Source: Clostridiales bacterium (GTDB lineage Bacteria; Bacillota; Clostridia; Lachnospirales; WQUN01). From it: 6,662 nt of DNA. Positions 5,379-6,662 of the stretch are shown in pieces. The DNA lies in contig JAITPB010000173.1 in the NCBI GenBank assembly GCA_031289625.1, forward strand, positions 1 through 6,662, given 5' to 3'. The notes under the pieces are model-generated. The model did not search any database and had not been told where the DNA came from. It saw nothing but the letters and a program-made list of their open reading frames with translations. The position numbers were made by a program, and so were the translations under genes. Each line of letters begins with the position of its first letter. Within the stretch, counting starts at the first letter, position 1.

Positions 5379-6568
5379 TGGCTATGGAACCTATTAAGTT
5401 CGACAGTGTCAGCTATGACGGCGCTTTGAATATCGCGGTGGGCAAATGCCGGTTTGAAGTGAACTGGCGCAACCGGGAGATCCAGTGGTCAGAGCTGCTC
5501 CGCAGATTATCGGAGACAGCACGGACGCCGGAAACCTATACGGTTTATATGGCCGCTAAGAAGCAAAGGCAAGACGAGATCAAAGACATCGGCGGGTTTG
5601 TCGGTGGAATTGTCAAAGGCGGGCGCCGCAAAAAGGACAGCGTGACCAACCGCAGCCTGATTGCCTTGGACATCGATTTCGGCACGATTGAAGTATACGA
5701 ACAGTTTTGCACCCTCTACGGAAACGCCTGTGCACTGCACACGACGCACAAGCACGCGCCAGACTCCTTCCGGGGGCGGCTGATCATCCCCTTAGCGCGA
5801 CCTGTGTTTTGCGACGAATACCAGGCTGTAGCGCGAACCATCGCCGGGCAGCTCGGCATAAATTCTTTCGACGACACAACGTTTGAGCCGTCGCGCTTGA
5901 TGTATTGGCCATCTGCATCCAAAGATGGGGAATATATCTTCAAATGCCTCGACGCGCCGTGGCTGGACCCGGACATCATATTGGCGGGCTATGCGGACTG
6001 GAGAGACTCGTCGCAGTGGCCCATGAGCGCCCGGATACAGGAACACATCCAGCTCGGCGTCAAAAAACAGGGCGACCCACGGGAAAAGAACGGGCTTATC
6101 GGCGCGTTTTGCCGTGCATACCCCATCCAAGACGCGATAGACACGTTTTTGACGGAGGTATATGAGCCTTACGCGGCGGCCAGCGGCGGCCTGTTCGCCG
6201 GATGCCAGAGATATACATACAAGCCAGGCAGCACAGCAGGCGGCCTTGTGCTTTACGAGGACAGATTCGCGTTTTCCCACCATGGGACGGATCCAGTCAG
6301 CGGGAAGCTATGCAACGCGTTTGACCTTGTCAGAGTCCATCAGTTTGGACTGATGGATGACAATGCCAAAGAAGAAACCCCCATAAACAAGCTGCCGTCT
6401 TTTCTGGCCATGCAGGACTTTTGCGTTAAAGACGGCGCTGTCCGCGCATTGCTTTTGGAGGAGCGGCAGGCCGAAGCGATGGAAGACTTCGCGGATGTTG
6501 AGCTGCCCCCGGATGAAGACACTACAGAAAAAGACTGGCGCAAAAAGCTAGTGTCTTGTAAAGCTTAA
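5378..6568 (+). CDS. virulence-associated E (VapE)-family protein, N-terminal half, truncated
   Basis: These 396 residues match the N-terminal half of phage VapE-type replication proteins, which are usually about 750-800 residues with a C-terminal P-loop ATPase. Visible are DIGGFVGG (70-77), LIALDIDFG with Asp98 and Asp100, HTTHKH (121-126), RGRLIIPLARPV, FDDTTFEPSRLMYWPS (164-179) and SHHGTDP. The hhhDhD and TxH pair resembles motifs I and II of archaeo-eukaryotic primases, so a primase-like role is plausible. The protein ends at DWRKKLVSCKA, just where the linker to the ATPase part normally begins. No Walker A follows in any frame, so the gene is truncated. GGAAGG at 5368-5373 serves ATG 5378 (4 bases) or ATG 5384 (10 bases); extending back to GTG or ATG at 5288 would overlap the polymerase by 30 codons and is unlikely. 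Confidence 0.85.
   Translation: MAMEPIKFDSVSYDGALNIAVGKCRFEVNWRNREIQWSELLRRLSETARTPETYTVYMAAKKQRQDEIKDIGGFVGGIVKGGRRKKDSVTNRSLIALDIDFGTIEVYEQFCTLYGNACALHTTHKHAPDSFRGRLIIPLARPVFCDEYQAVARTIAGQLGINSFDDTTFEPSRLMYWPSASKDGEYIFKCLDAPWLDPDIILAGYADWRDSSQWPMSARIQEHIQLGVKKQGDPREKNGLIGAFCRAYPIQDAIDTFLTEVYEPYAAASGGLFAGCQRYTYKPGSTAGGLVLYEDRFAFSHHGTDPVSGKLCNAFDLVRVHQFGLMDDNAKEETPINKLPSFLAMQDFCVKDGAVRALLLEERQAEAMEDFADVELPPDEDTTEKDWRKKLVSCKA
6485..6505 (+). other. acidic motif DFADVEL shared with two neighbours
   Basis: Residues 370-376 of the VapE fragment read DFADVEL. DUF2815 has DFADVDL (3316-3336) and DUF2800 has DFEDADL (2728-2748), each near the C-terminus. The common pattern is D-F-x-D-x-[DE]-L, and a shared docking function is inference. 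Confidence 0.5.
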
Positions 6569-6662
6569 AACTGTATCAAAAATATGACTACAAAAGACTT
6601 AGGCATTTGGAAAAAAATAATAGACCAGCGTTAAACAGACCAGCCGCATTATCCACGCCATC
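6569..6662. other. AT-rich right edge, possible mobile-element boundary
   Basis: Composition drops abruptly to AT-rich right after the truncated VapE frame. A 16-codon ORF (6584 to about 6634, starting MTTKDLGIWKKIIDQR) ends in TAA and has no ribosome site. No VapE-like sequence continues in any frame. An insertion sequence end or a deletion junction somewhere in about 6545-6570 would explain this; GTAA at 6558-6561 resembles the start of IS66-type ends, but that is weak evidence. Confidence 0.3.

Overview
The window reads as the early regulatory and DNA-replication segment of a temperate phage or prophage of a Gram-positive bacterium, most likely Bacillota (Clostridia or a relative). The reasons are strong AGGAGG-type ribosome sites, ATG/TTG starts, all real genes on one strand with tiny gaps, and the gene order DUF2800 nuclease, DUF2815 ssDNA-binding protein, family A DNA polymerase, VapE/primase-like protein. 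I know this cassette from phages and prophages of that phylum. All three stop codons are used as normal terminators, so the standard bacterial code applies. The host species cannot be told from this window.

Layout. Bases 1-430 are AT-rich. They hold an operator-like palindrome and a very small HTH (Cro/XRE-like) reading frame whose start is unclear. Next come a 66-residue unrecognised gene with an excellent ribosome site, an AbrB/SpoVT-type regulator, and a 16-codon micro-ORF between two copies of a 13-bp direct repeat. From 1044 on the DNA is a compact GC-richer operon: an Ala-rich protein with a conserved C-terminal tail (1044-1583), a DUF2800 RecB/Cas4-like nuclease starting at TTG (1600-2766), a DUF2815 ssDNA-binding protein with an acidic tail (2809-3381), a family A polymerase cut in two by one in-frame TAA (3387-5378), and the N-terminal half of a VapE-type protein (5378-6568). 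The last 94 bases are AT-rich and contain no continuation of VapE in any frame.

How the parts would work together: the small regulators would control early expression. The DUF2800 nuclease, the ssDNA-binding protein, the polymerase and the primase/helicase-like protein would form the phage's own replication and recombination set. The C-terminal regions of the nuclease, the ssDNA-binding protein and the VapE fragment share a short acidic motif, DFxDx[DE]L, which may be a common docking peptide.

Two replication genes look damaged. The polymerase has a nonsense codon between Exo II and Exo III, and the VapE gene lacks its ATPase half. With the unclear start of the first HTH gene, this suggests a decaying prophage, possibly hit by a mobile element at the right edge. 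I did not find a convincing new defence or mobile system. The most notable points are the split polymerase, the shared C-terminal motif, the VapE truncation junction and the remnant-like repeat region at 942-1031.
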